Positions 42,985 to 52,441 of a stretch of DNA of 64,000 bases are shown here, piece by piece. The first letter of the stretch is position 1. Each line of letters opens with the position of its first letter. Under the pieces are notes generated by a model. The model was not told the origin of the DNA. It saw nothing but the letters and a program-made list of their open reading frames with translations, and searched no databases. A program made the translations under genes and the position numbers. The DNA comes from Martinezella lusitana (GTDB lineage: Bacteria > Pseudomonadota > Alphaproteobacteria > Rhizobiales > Rhizobiaceae), in the NCBI RefSeq assembly GCF_016901135.1, contig NZ_JAFEVL010000042.1, positions 62,001 through 126,000 on the forward strand. The letters are read 5' to 3'.

Positions 42985-43896
42985 ATGGATCGCGATCTGC
43001 TGCCTCACCTGCCCGTCATCGTTGCCGTGGCTCGCCGCGGCGGTTTCGCCGCTGCCGCCAGTGAACTGGGAATGAGCGCGTCGGCCGTCAGCCATGCCGT
43101 CCGATTGGTCGAAGAACGGCTCGGCCAGCCGCTCTTTGCGCGCACGACCCGCAGCGTTGCGCTGACGGAAGCCGGCCGGAGCCTGATCGGCACGGTGACA
43201 CCGGCATTGCAGGATATTCACGAGCGGCTCGAGCGCATCCGCGCCGTCAAGGGAAGGCCAAGTGGCCTTTTGCGCATTAATGCTGCGCGCGTCTGCCTGC
43301 CGCTTGCGGTGACGCGGGTGATTGCCGCGATGGCCGATCGCTATCCCGAGGTCGAGGTGGAAATCTTTTCCGACGAGCGACTGACCGATATCGTCTCCGA
43401 GGGCTTCGATGCCGGCATACGCATCGGCGAAATGATCGCTCGGGATATGGTGGCGATCCGCCTCACCCCTCCCTTTCGCTCGGTCGTGGTCGCCTCTCCA
43501 GCCTATATCGGCCGCCATGGGCGGCCGACGACACTGGGCGAGCTTTCCAATCATAATTGTATTGGTTATCGGCTCATCCGCTCCGGCGGTCTCTATCAAT
43601 GGGAATTCGTCGAGGCCGGCCGGGATGTCGCGGTGACAGTCGGCGGTCAGGCAATCGTGACGGAATCGCATTCGGCAATCGAATTGGCGCTGGCAGGCAT
43701 CGGACTTGCCTATGTCTTCGAACCGCTGGTGCAAGCGGACATCCAGGCCGGCCGGCTGGTCCAGCTATTGGCCGACTACGCGGTCACCGAGGGCGGCCTC
43801 TTTCTATATTTTCCGCGTCGTGCCGAGCTGGCGCCGAAACTCAGGGCCTTTATCGATACGATCAGGCAAATCGGCCGCGAATCGGCGGCCAACTAG
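42985..43896 (+). CDS. LysR-family transcriptional regulator
   Basis: 303 residues. N-terminal winged helix (GGFAAAASELGMSASAVSHAV, then LGQPLFARTTRSVALTEAG) and a type 2 periplasmic-binding effector domain starting GLLRINAARVCLPLAV. It belongs to the branch that typically represses or activates a divergent oxidoreductase. Adjacent palindrome and divergent aldo/keto reductase support that role. Confidence 0.93.
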   Translation: MDRDLLPHLPVIVAVARRGGFAAAASELGMSASAVSHAVRLVEERLGQPLFARTTRSVALTEAGRSLIGTVTPALQDIHERLERIRAVKGRPSGLLRINAARVCLPLAVTRVIAAMADRYPEVEVEIFSDERLTDIVSEGFDAGIRIGEMIARDMVAIRLTPPFRSVVVASPAYIGRHGRPTTLGELSNHNCIGYRLIRSGGLYQWEFVEAGRDVAVTVGGQAIVTESHSAIELALAGIGLAYVFEPLVQADIQAGRLVQLLADYAVTEGGLFLYFPRRAELAPKLRAFIDTIRQIGRESAAN

Positions 43897-43937
43897 GCCG
43901 GCGTATCGGGCTGTCGGCGTCCGCGTGACGCCCTTCG

Positions 43938-43962
43938 CAATGTTCAGATAGCGCAAACATTG
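43938..43962. promoter_or_regulatory. Inverted repeat upstream of the Xre-type regulator
   Basis: CAATGTT and AACATTG arms of seven bases separated by 11 bases, about 185 bases before the Xre ATG. It may be an autoregulatory site; evidence is positional only. Confidence 0.35.
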
Positions 43963-44146
43963 TACCGAATGCGCAAGAAACGGATGGCGTGACGACAGCC
44001 GGGGTGAATTGACGTTGCCGTCCCATATGACGCCCGGCAGTCATAAGTCGCGGGCTCTGCCGACATGATGTCCAGGGGTCTCGCAGCCTCCCGCCCATCG
44101 ACCCCTCGCAGTTCGATGGGCGGCACCATCGCCAGAAAGAGGGTCT

Positions 44147-44554
44147 ATGCAAGATACGTCGAATAGAAAGCTACCCAGCCCGATCGATATTGAAGTCGGA
44201 AGACGCATCCGGATGCAGCGGCGCATGTTGGGCATGAGCCAAACGGCGCTTGCCGAAGGGCTGAATGTGACGTTTCAGCAGGTCCAGAAATATGAGAAGG
44301 GCACAAATCGGGTCGGCGCCAGCCGGTTGCAGCGGGTTGCAGACTGCCTCGGCGTGTCAATTTCGCATTTCTTCGACAACCCAGTTGCCCGTTCCCATAC
44401 TTCGGGAGACGAGGCGCTGGGCGTCAAGAACGATCTTGTCAGCTTCCTTTCATCCGATGAAGGCGCCGAACTCAATCGCGCCTTTGCAAAGATCAAGGAC
44501 ACAAAGACGCGGCAGAAGATCATAGGCCTGGTCAAAACGCTGGTCACAGCATAG
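44147..44554 (+). CDS. Xre-family regulator, PraR-like
   Basis: 135 residues. Cro/C1 helix-turn-helix (about 18-75: RRIRMQRRMLGMSQTALAEG, then VTFQQVQKYEKGTNRVGASR) with a short C-terminal tail. The N-terminal PSPIDIEVGRRIR and helix set match the rhizobial PraR group, which controls quorum sensing and attachment genes in Rhizobium. Several paralogues usually exist, so the symbol is withheld. AGAGGG precedes the start. Confidence 0.87.
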   Translation: MQDTSNRKLPSPIDIEVGRRIRMQRRMLGMSQTALAEGLNVTFQQVQKYEKGTNRVGASRLQRVADCLGVSISHFFDNPVARSHTSGDEALGVKNDLVSFLSSDEGAELNRAFAKIKDTKTRQKIIGLVKTLVTA

Positions 44555-44569
44555 CCAGCCCGTGGCTAT
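44551..44569 (+). terminator. Short hairpin at the end of the Xre gene
   Basis: Seven-base arms ATAGCCA and TGGCTAT with a five-base loop overlapping the stop codon, followed by CCTT only. Weak terminator candidate between convergent genes. Confidence 0.4.
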
Positions 44570-44596
44570 CCTTAGTCGGTCATCCGAGGCACCTCG

Positions 44597-45925
44597 TCAG
44601 CCCGTGAGCCGCGGCGTGCGAATGACCTTCAGGAACAGCGCATTCATCGCATCGGTGATCCCTTGCGTCGGGCTGACTTCGAAATAGAGGCCAGGCGACG
44701 CGCAGTTTTGCAGGTTCGTGCCGATCTGCGATTGGAACGGCGCGATCCAGGTGTTGTACCAGGCATTCTGCGGCAGCGGGAAATAGGTCGTGTAGAGAAT
44801 GGCGATCTTGACGTTCTGGTCCTTTAGCGGCTTGCAGAAGGATATATCGAGCGGCTCCTGGCAGCGGCCACCCGTCGTCGGCTTCGTGCATGTGGTGGGC
44901 TTGTAGCTGTCGCCAACCCCATCTGTCACGAAGAACAGCACCTTGGCGCGATCCGAGCTTGTCGTGCCGCCGCCGCCCGTGCCGATGATCGGCTTGAGCT
45001 GCGTCAACATCGTGTCGAAGCTCGTGTCCTGGTCGCTATTGTAATTCTGGTAGGGCGTGGTCATCAGATCGACCGCGCCGGTGGAGGTCTTTACCTGAGT
45101 CATATCGGAAGACAGAGCGGACACGCTGGTCAGACCCGCGCTTTCCGCCTTAGTACCGAATGTGTAGACGGCCATGCGATACTGGTCGGGCGTCGAGCGA
45201 TTGGTGGTCGCCGTATCGGTCAGCGACTGGGTTGCCTGCCGCACCACATCGATGCGCATCGTTACATTAAGATTTTTCGCTAAGTTATAATAATTATTAG
45301 TCGTATCCAGATTGTGGCACGCAAAGGCACAGGTATCGCTCGTGTTTGCTTGCATCTTGGTGATATCGGCCGTCGTGGCGCCCACACCCATCGATGGGGT
45401 GTTGTCCAGCAGCATATAGAAGTCGATGAAGCTGGCCGTCTGGTATTGCGCGGAGGCCGTACCGCTGATCGAGATCGAGGTTTGCCCCATGATCTGCATC
45501 AAGGTCGTCGGCACGCTGGCGGAGAAGTTGACCGTCGACGAGACGACATTCGAAACCCTGTTGACCGAAATATTCACGTTGACGGGCACGTTTTGCAGGT
45601 CGCTCGACGCCTGGCCGAAGAAGAGTTTCCGTGCATCATCCTGACCGATGCTGACGGTGCCGTCGCTGGTCATCTTCAGCGCCGCGGCGACCGCGGGCGA
45701 CGAGTCAGCAATCGCGCCGAGCGCCGCAGCATCCGCCGCATTATAAAGCTCGGTTCTGGCCACCAGTGCGTTGGTGACGTCTATCGCCATTCCGGCGGCG
45801 GCAATCAGGGGAACCGCAAGCAAGACGGTGACCGTAGCGAAGTTCCCGGCTCGGTCGGCCATCAGCTTTCGGGACAAGTGATGAAGTCTGCGGAAGGGTC
45901 TGATGCGGGCCTTTGATCTCTTCAC
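44597..45925 (-). CDS. TadG-like pseudopilin-type protein with vWA domain
   Basis: 442 residues. The N-terminal TadE/TadG-like segment (DRAGNFATVTVLLAVPLIAA, about 24-43) acts as signal and membrane anchor and is followed by the DVTNALVARTELYNAADAAA helix. A von Willebrand A-like domain fills the C-terminal half (FYMLLDNTPSMG with a partial MIDAS, then KVLFFVTDGVGD), with six or more Cys that may form disulphides. No other tad genes are adjacent. GTG start at 45925 has a weak ribosome site; ATG at 45862 is an alternative. Confidence 0.85.
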   Translation of the reverse strand: MKRSKARIRPFRRLHHLSRKLMADRAGNFATVTVLLAVPLIAAAGMAIDVTNALVARTELYNAADAAALGAIADSSPAVAAALKMTSDGTVSIGQDDARKLFFGQASSDLQNVPVNVNISVNRVSNVVSSTVNFSASVPTTLMQIMGQTSISISGTASAQYQTASFIDFYMLLDNTPSMGVGATTADITKMQANTSDTCAFACHNLDTTNNYYNLAKNLNVTMRIDVVRQATQSLTDTATTNRSTPDQYRMAVYTFGTKAESAGLTSVSALSSDMTQVKTSTGAVDLMTTPYQNYNSDQDTSFDTMLTQLKPIIGTGGGGTTSSDRAKVLFFVTDGVGDSYKPTTCTKPTTGGRCQEPLDISFCKPLKDQNVKIAILYTTYFPLPQNAWYNTWIAPFQSQIGTNLQNCASPGLYFEVSPTQGITDAMNALFLKVIRTPRLTG

Positions 45926-46441
45926 GAACGAGCTTTCATATAATAGAAATTGTATCGACTACTAAATACAAGCTGAAAGTAGTATAACTTTCAACTATAC
46001 TTAAATACATCGTCTCCCATAAAGATTGATATTAGGATAATATGCGACATTTCATTTTAGGAATTGCTGCATTTCTAACAGAGTTACTTTAGATATAGTT
46101 TTAAGCTTCGAATATCGAAGTCAGTTCTCGGATCAGAGTTCTGACGAGAGATCTCGATCGCTGCCTGCCGAAATTCGAGCCGGTCGCATAATTGATGGGA
46201 AAGCGGCTTTGAAGGCGAGTGAAGTGCGCATTCCGCATGCCGCGACGGCGCAGAAAGGCAGAGCGCCGGTGCGGTGATAAGATCAGGGCCCGTGTGGAAA
46301 TACACCTTTCGCGCGATTTATATCGAGCGTCTTTACTTGATCTTCAGTGTTCATCGACGAAGGATCTGCGCGTCGATTTCCGGCGCAACGACGGCCTATC
46401 GAAGATCCGTCGCCGCCATAGAATAGATTTGGGATTTTTGC
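45926..46441. other. Intergenic region between divergent TadG-like and MHYT genes
   Basis: 516 bases. The 45930-46110 part is AT-rich and probably holds the TadG-like promoter. The right part is GC-richer, with open frames of poor composition only. Nothing recognised. Confidence 0.5.
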
Positions 46442-48520
46442 GTGCGCGTTCTTTCATGCATCGTCACGGAACATAATCTGTGGCTCGTTCTTCTCGCGGC
46501 ATTCGTCTGTATCAGCGGTGGATGGATCACGCTCGGCCTGCTGCAGCGAGCAGAAAAGACCCACGGACTGCAACGAAGCGGCTGGATCTTCCTGACGGCA
46601 GTCGCCGCCGGTTCTTCCGTCTGGTGCACCCATTTCATTGCCATGCTGGCCTATCAGGTCGGCGCGCCCGTCACCTTCGATCCGATCCTTACGATGGCGT
46701 CATTTCTACTGGCGGTGGCAGGCGCTGCCGGCGGTTTCGCGGTGATGCTGTCGCGCACGCAGCGGATAGCGCCGGAACTGGGTGGCGCCGCCGTCGGCCT
46801 CGCCATTGCGACCATGCATTATACCGGCATGATGGCTTACCACGTCGATGGCATCGTCGAATGGAACCAGGGCTATATCATCGGTTCCGTCGTGCTTTCG
46901 GTCACCTTCGCGGCATTTGCCTTCAATCAGGCGATCCGTCGGCCTTGGCGTGTTGCGCCGCAGGCTGCTCTCGTCCTCTTCGTTCTTGCGGTCGTCGCGC
47001 TTCATTTCACCGCGATGACTGCCGTATCGGTGACGCCATTGGCAACGGGCGCCGGTATTGTCGATTCCTACGCGCTGAAGGCGATGGCCGTTGCGGTTGC
47101 CGGTGGCGGCTTGCTTGTCATCGGCACTGGCGTCGCCAGTTACATGATCGACGAACGCGCCTCGCGCGAATCCATCGAGAAGCTTCAGCATATGGCGCTC
47201 AACGATCTGCTGACGGGCCTGCCCAATCGCTGTAGTTTCAGCGATTATCTCCACAGTGAGATGGAGCGCGCCACGGAAGATGGTGCAAAGCTCGCCGTAA
47301 TCGGCATAGACCTTGATCGATTCAAGGAGATCAACGACCTGCGCGGCCACAAGGCAGGCGACCAGGCACTGAAGGCCATCGGACGCCGCCTTGCGCGCCT
47401 CATCAAGGATGGCGAGTTTGTCGCACGCGTCGGAGGTGACGAGTTTGCGGCAGCCAAGCGCTTTCAGAATCAGAGCGAGTTGCTGGATTTCGTGGCACGT
47501 CTGGAAAAGACCATGTTCGAGCCGATCCGCATCGATGATTTCGAGACGGTGACCGGCGCAAGCATCGGCGTCGCCGTCTATCCCGATGACGGCGTCGACC
47601 TGGAGCGCCTTATCAGCAATGCCGATCTTGCGATGTATCGTGCCAAGGCCGATATCGGCCGCGCCGTCTGTTTCTACGAATCCAGAATGGACGAGGCAGC
47701 GCGCGCCCGGCACACGCTTGCGCAGGATCTGCGCCGTGCCGTCGAACTCGATCAGCTCGAACTGCACTATCAGGTGCAAACCTCGGTCCGCACCGGCGAG
47801 GCCTGCGGCTACGAGGTCCTGGCACGCTGGAATCATCCCGAACATGGCCAGGTTCCGCCATCGGAATTCATCCCGATCGCCGAGGAAAGCGGTACCATCC
47901 TCGTGATCGGTGAATGGGTCCTGCGAACAGCCTGCAAGCAAGCGGCCTCATGGGACCGGCCCTATAAGATCGCCGTCAATCTCTCGCCTGTGCAATTCGC
48001 CCATGCGGACCTTGCTAAGCTCGTCCATTTGATCCTCCTTGAAACCGGCCTGTCTCCGGCGAGGCTGGAACTGGAGATTACCGAGTCCACCATCATCGCC
48101 GACAAGAGCCGCACCCTGCATGTGCTGCGGCAGATCCGGGCGCTCGGCGTGACCATCGCAATCGACGATTTCGGAACGGGTTATTCGTCGCTCGACACGC
48201 TGCGCTCGTTCCCCTTCGACAAGATCAAGCTCGATCGCTCCTTCATGAGCGAAGTGGAGCGCAGCATCCAGGCGAAGGCGATCGTCCGAGCAGTTCTCAC
48301 GCTCGGCAGGAGCCTTGAAATTCCCGTCCTGGCCGAGGGCGTCGAAACCAATCACCAGCTCGAGATCCTCCGCATCGAAGGCTGTGACGAGGCCCAGGGG
48401 TTCTTTCTTGGACGGCCAAAGCCGGTCGGACAGATCTTTCAAGCTGATCATGCTGCCGACGACGGGTTTGCCCCCTCCTTTTCCGGGCGTGTCCCTCCCC
48501 TGCGCATGCGCCGTCGTTAA
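46442..48520 (+). CDS. Membrane GGDEF-EAL cyclic-di-GMP protein with MHYT sensor
   Basis: 692 residues. The N-terminal MHYT domain (about 8-235, seven helices) has the repeated metal/gas-binding motifs WCTHFIAMLAY, MHYTGMMAY and LHFTAMTAV. The GGDEF domain (about 250-410) has an intact RVGGDEF, so diguanylate cyclase activity is possible. The EAL domain (about 430-675) has EVLARWNHP in place of EALxR and the loop DDFGTGYSSL, with catalytic Glu, Asp and Lys residues retained. It may act in either direction of c-di-GMP turnover. GTG start at 46442. Confidence 0.93.
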   Translation: MRVLSCIVTEHNLWLVLLAAFVCISGGWITLGLLQRAEKTHGLQRSGWIFLTAVAAGSSVWCTHFIAMLAYQVGAPVTFDPILTMASFLLAVAGAAGGFAVMLSRTQRIAPELGGAAVGLAIATMHYTGMMAYHVDGIVEWNQGYIIGSVVLSVTFAAFAFNQAIRRPWRVAPQAALVLFVLAVVALHFTAMTAVSVTPLATGAGIVDSYALKAMAVAVAGGGLLVIGTGVASYMIDERASRESIEKLQHMALNDLLTGLPNRCSFSDYLHSEMERATEDGAKLAVIGIDLDRFKEINDLRGHKAGDQALKAIGRRLARLIKDGEFVARVGGDEFAAAKRFQNQSELLDFVARLEKTMFEPIRIDDFETVTGASIGVAVYPDDGVDLERLISNADLAMYRAKADIGRAVCFYESRMDEAARARHTLAQDLRRAVELDQLELHYQVQTSVRTGEACGYEVLARWNHPEHGQVPPSEFIPIAEESGTILVIGEWVLRTACKQAASWDRPYKIAVNLSPVQFAHADLAKLVHLILLETGLSPARLELEITESTIIADKSRTLHVLRQIRALGVTIAIDDFGTGYSSLDTLRSFPFDKIKLDRSFMSEVERSIQAKAIVRAVLTLGRSLEIPVLAEGVETNHQLEILRIEGCDEAQGFFLGRPKPVGQIFQADHAADDGFAPSFSGRVPPLRMRRR

Positions 48521-48644
48521 AGGCGGATAGAGTAAGTAGCCCCGAAGAACACGGACGGCTTAAGAGCGTAGACGGCGACACGCAGACTATTCTCCCGCAT
48601 CGCCGCCTGCCCGAAAGACGGTGGCTGCTGTTGGCGTTACGACT

Positions 48645-51116
48645 TCAGATGGAACGATCCGTCGTCTCGCCGATCCATTCCTTTGCAAGTTCGATCGTCA
48701 CTGCCGAGCGGATATCGGCGGCATTGGCAGCCACCAGAAGCTCGTAGCGGCCGGGAGTGGCATGGAATGCCTTTGTCTCCACATCGAAATAGCTGAGATC
48801 ACGGGGCTTGACGACCAGCGACGCCGTGCCCGTCTCTCCCGCGGCAAGCCGAAGCTTGGCAAAGGCGCGTAACTCCTTGTCCGGTCGCTCAACCGTCGCG
48901 GCGAGCGGTCGCACGTAAAGCTGCACCAGCTCGGATCCCGCCCTGTCGCCAACATTGGTGACATCGACCGTGACGGTGATGCCATCGGGTCCCATCTCCG
49001 TTACCGACGCCTGCGCCTTGCCCCAATCAAAGCGCGTGTAACCGAGACCGAAACCGAAGGGGAAGAGAGGCTCGACGCCGCGCGTATCATGATGGCGATA
49101 GCCGACAAAAACGCCTTCGGCGTAGCGCACGTGCCCATCCTTCCCGGGATAGATAGCGGCATCGTCTGTGATCGCGGAATTGTCCGCCAGGCGCTTCGGG
49201 AAGGTCTGAGGCAAGCGGCCACCGGGCTCGACGTCACCGAACAGCACATCGGCCACGGCGTTCCCAAGCTCCTGGCCCGGATACCACATCTGAAGCACCG
49301 CCTTGACCTTGCCGAGCCATGGCATTTCGATGGGTCCGCCCGTCTGCAGCACGACGACCGTATTGGGGTTGACCGCCGCCACCCTTTCAATCAGCTCTTC
49401 CTGCCGGCCAGGCAGGTGCAGGTCTGGCAGATCGAGCCCTTCGGTGTCCCATTGCCCATCGCGGCCGACGAACAGCAGCGCGGTATCGGCGGCGCGTGCC
49501 GTCTCGACAGCCTCTGCCATGTCCGCCTCGCCGAGCGGCTTTTCCACGCCGAAGCGGACGGCCGTCAGATTGATCCCCTCCTCGGTCGTCGCCGAAGAGC
49601 AATATTCGACGACGATCTGATACTGCTGACCGGCCTCGAGGTGCACGCCCTGACGCTGTTCGACATTGGCCGTGCCGAAATAATTATCGCCGCGTGTCCA
49701 GCCGTCATAACCGTTCACGACAAGCCTGCCATCGACATAGAGCTTGGCAAGGCCTGCATTGGTCATGCCGAAGACGTGCTCACCGCTTTCGGTCGGTATG
49801 TAGAAAGCCGTCATGCGCGCGGAAAATTCACTAGGATCGAGCTCGGGGGACGGCAGATCGAACCAGAAGAACTCGCCCTTGTTCGCCGGCTCCGCCGCCA
49901 CCGGCGAACCGGCCAGGCTACGGCCCCTGAAATATTCCACCCTCATCTCGCCGGAAAAGACGTTGATTAGACGATTGTTGCGGCAGCCCGGGGCATGGCG
50001 GATGCTGTTGGCGTTCGACAGCGCCGCGCGAATGCCTTCAAGCGGGCTGATCTTATAATGCGCAGCAATCTGGGCACTGCCGCCGCCCATGACCCGCGCC
50101 TCGGCGGCATTTGGCCCGATAACAGCCACATGCCCAAGCCCTAATTTCTGCAGCGGCAGAATGCCGTCATTCTTGAGAAGAACCGCGCCTTCGGCACCAA
50201 GCTGACGGATCAGAGCTCGATCCTCGGGCAGATCCGACGCATGCTCGGTCAAATCCGGGGTGTTCTCGAAGGCGCCGACGCGCTCCAGCAGCGTCAGGAT
50301 GCGCCCGGCGGCCGCACGGACGGTCTCGGGCTTGACCTCACTGTTGCGCACCGCCTGCACGAGCTTTTCGCCGCGATCGCGCGTCGGCCCCGGCATTTCA
50401 AGATCGAGCCCGGCATTGACCGTTGCTACGGTCGAATGCGAGCCGAACCAGTCGGACATGAAGATACCGTCAAAACCCCATTCCTCACGCAGAACCTTCG
50501 TCAGCAGCCAGGGGTGTTCGCTGGTATAGGTTCCATTCAGCCGGTTATAAGACGACATAACCGCCATGACGCCGGCTTTCCTCACGGCCTGTTCGAACGG
50601 CGGCAGGTAGATTTCGCGAAGCGCGCGTTCGTCAATATCCGACGACATCGTCTGCCGCTCCATCTCGGATTCGTTGCCGGCGAAATGCTTGATCGTCGCC
50701 GCAACGCCCTGGCTCTGCACGCCCTGGATATAGGCAACGGCGAGCGCTGCCGTCAGCATCGGATCTTCGGAGTAGCATTCAAAGTTGCGGCCGTTCAGGC
50801 CCGAGCGATGAATGTTCACCGTGGGCGCCAGCAGGACGGCAGCGCCCTTGCTCTTCGCCTGGCCGGCCAGCGCCACACCCATGCGCTCGACGAGCGCCGG
50901 GTTCCATGTCGCGCCGAGCGCGATGGCAACCGGAAAGCAGGCCGCATTGACGCCGGCAACCAGCGATCCGGCACCACGCGCGCCGTTCGGCCCATCCGTG
51001 ACCTTGATCTTCGGGACGCCGAGACGCTCAACCGGCACCGTGGTCCAGAAATCGGCACCCGCAAGCAGCGAAACCTGTTCCTCAAGCGTCATCCGGTCCA
51101 GAATATCGTCGATCAT
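48645..51116 (-). CDS. Glycoside hydrolase family 3 beta-glucosidase with PA14 insert (Cbg1-like)
   Basis: 823 residues. The GH3 N-terminal barrel (about 20-290) has KVTDGPNGARG and the nucleophile Asp near 222 (GIFMSDWFGS). The GH3 C-terminal sandwich (from about 320) is split by a PA14-type insert (about 395-540, FYIPTESGEHVFGMTNAG), and a fibronectin III-like domain ends the protein (about 735-805). ATG at 51116 follows GGGAG and matches the start I recall for Agrobacterium Cbg1; ATG at 51137 is an alternative. No signal peptide, so it is probably cytoplasmic, hydrolysing imported plant beta-glucosides. Confidence 0.94.
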   Translation of the reverse strand: MIDDILDRMTLEEQVSLLAGADFWTTVPVERLGVPKIKVTDGPNGARGAGSLVAGVNAACFPVAIALGATWNPALVERMGVALAGQAKSKGAAVLLAPTVNIHRSGLNGRNFECYSEDPMLTAALAVAYIQGVQSQGVAATIKHFAGNESEMERQTMSSDIDERALREIYLPPFEQAVRKAGVMAVMSSYNRLNGTYTSEHPWLLTKVLREEWGFDGIFMSDWFGSHSTVATVNAGLDLEMPGPTRDRGEKLVQAVRNSEVKPETVRAAAGRILTLLERVGAFENTPDLTEHASDLPEDRALIRQLGAEGAVLLKNDGILPLQKLGLGHVAVIGPNAAEARVMGGGSAQIAAHYKISPLEGIRAALSNANSIRHAPGCRNNRLINVFSGEMRVEYFRGRSLAGSPVAAEPANKGEFFWFDLPSPELDPSEFSARMTAFYIPTESGEHVFGMTNAGLAKLYVDGRLVVNGYDGWTRGDNYFGTANVEQRQGVHLEAGQQYQIVVEYCSSATTEEGINLTAVRFGVEKPLGEADMAEAVETARAADTALLFVGRDGQWDTEGLDLPDLHLPGRQEELIERVAAVNPNTVVVLQTGGPIEMPWLGKVKAVLQMWYPGQELGNAVADVLFGDVEPGGRLPQTFPKRLADNSAITDDAAIYPGKDGHVRYAEGVFVGYRHHDTRGVEPLFPFGFGLGYTRFDWGKAQASVTEMGPDGITVTVDVTNVGDRAGSELVQLYVRPLAATVERPDKELRAFAKLRLAAGETGTASLVVKPRDLSYFDVETKAFHATPGRYELLVAANAADIRSAVTIELAKEWIGETTDRSI

Positions 51117-51534
51117 AAAATCTCCCGAAGTTTTCATTGGCTGCCCCCGTCGCGCCGCGTGGCGGAGATTCGTGTCCGCAATCGGGCAAATCCTAGCCGA
51201 CCGGAGTGCCTTTGCGTTAGAATATGGTGCGGCAATTTATCGTACAAAATGTCAGTTTCGAAAATAGCATCCAATCGAAAACATTCAGCGATTTCTGCAC
51301 TCGCCGGCTTTAAGGCAGCAATTCCCTTTATGCCTGCCGAATAACACTAGCTGGTTCAAATCGCCGGCGGGCAACGGCCTAACAGAGAACAGCCCTCCGG
51401 GTTGGCCGCCAGAAACCTTATTTTAACCGCCGTCCACAATGAGGCACCGCGATACCCGTTTTTGGGTAAATTTGCATAAGGGGGCTATTCTCGGTTTCCA
51501 TGCTTTGCTAGGGGTTCGCCTTAAAAATGATCGC
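51117..51534. other. Divergent region between GH3 gene and polysaccharide locus
   Basis: About 418 bases. It should contain the promoters of both the beta-glucosidase and the wzm-wzt operon. An upstream extension of the wzm frame (from 51439) exists but lacks family similarity and a ribosome site. No palindrome or RNA motif recognised. Confidence 0.5.
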
Positions 51535-52404
51535 ATGTCTTTGTTGCTGAAGCAGAAGACGAAGCTGAAAAATGGATTGCCGGTGAGAAATCTGAAAATC
51601 GCAAATAACGAGGTGCCTTATCACGGCGCAGTGTGGGATATTACGGAAGCCTTATCGAATTTCCGTCTGGCTGCTTTGCTCGGATGGCAAGATGTGGCGC
51701 AGCGCTACAGACGATCCCGGATCGGCGCATTCTGGCTCACCATCAACATGGGGGTGCTGATCGGAGCACTGGGTCTCGTTTTCGGCACGATCTTCAATAC
51801 GCCCATGAACGAGTTTCTTCCCTTCATATGCGTCGGCCTGATTTTTTGGGGTTATTACACGCAGATCGTCAGCGAAGGGTGCTCCGGATTTATATCCAAT
51901 AGCGACATAATACTGCAATTGGATCTACCATTCTTCACGTATATCTTGAGAGTCTGGTACCGCAATTCGGTAATACTAGCACACAATCTTGTTATATTTC
52001 CAATCGTTCTGCTAATATTCTGGAAATCCATTGGGGCCTCGGCACTACTGGTCGTGCCAGGATTCATCATTGTGACGTTAAATATGACTTGGATCGCATT
52101 GACGCTGGCGATCTTATGCACTCGCTATCGCGACCTGACCCAAATTGTGCAGAACATCATGCAAGTGATGATGTACGTCACCCCGATAATGTGGATGCCC
52201 GACCATTTGCCGCAACGTGCATCGCACATCATGCTCGACTACAATCCCTTTTTTCATCTAATTTCGGTCGTCAGAAATCCGCTTCTTGGGCAAACTGTTA
52301 CAGCAGCAAATTGGGTCGTAGCCGTTGGCGTTGCGATTGTCGGCTGGTCTTTCGCGCTTCTTCTATTGAAAAAATACCGAGCCCGCATTGCCTACTGGCT
52401 GTGA
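51535..52404 (+). CDS. wzm: ABC-2 type polysaccharide export permease (Wzm-like)
   Basis: 289 residues from the ATG at 51535. Six membrane helices in the ABC-2/Wzm pattern: an amphipathic start (LSNFRLAALLGWQDVAQRYR), then SRIGAFWLTINMGV, GLIFWGYYTQIV and a C-terminal MYVTPIMWMPDHLP segment. Exports undecaprenyl-linked O-antigen or capsule across the inner membrane together with the downstream ATPase. The start is uncertain because no strong Shine-Dalgarno sequence is visible. Confidence 0.88.
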   Translation: MSLLLKQKTKLKNGLPVRNLKIANNEVPYHGAVWDITEALSNFRLAALLGWQDVAQRYRRSRIGAFWLTINMGVLIGALGLVFGTIFNTPMNEFLPFICVGLIFWGYYTQIVSEGCSGFISNSDIILQLDLPFFTYILRVWYRNSVILAHNLVIFPIVLLIFWKSIGASALLVVPGFIIVTLNMTWIALTLAILCTRYRDLTQIVQNIMQVMMYVTPIMWMPDHLPQRASHIMLDYNPFFHLISVVRNPLLGQTVTAANWVVAVGVAIVGWSFALLLLKKYRARIAYWL

Positions 52405-52441
52405 GCAACGAAACCAGACATCTCAGAAAACGCAGGCAATT

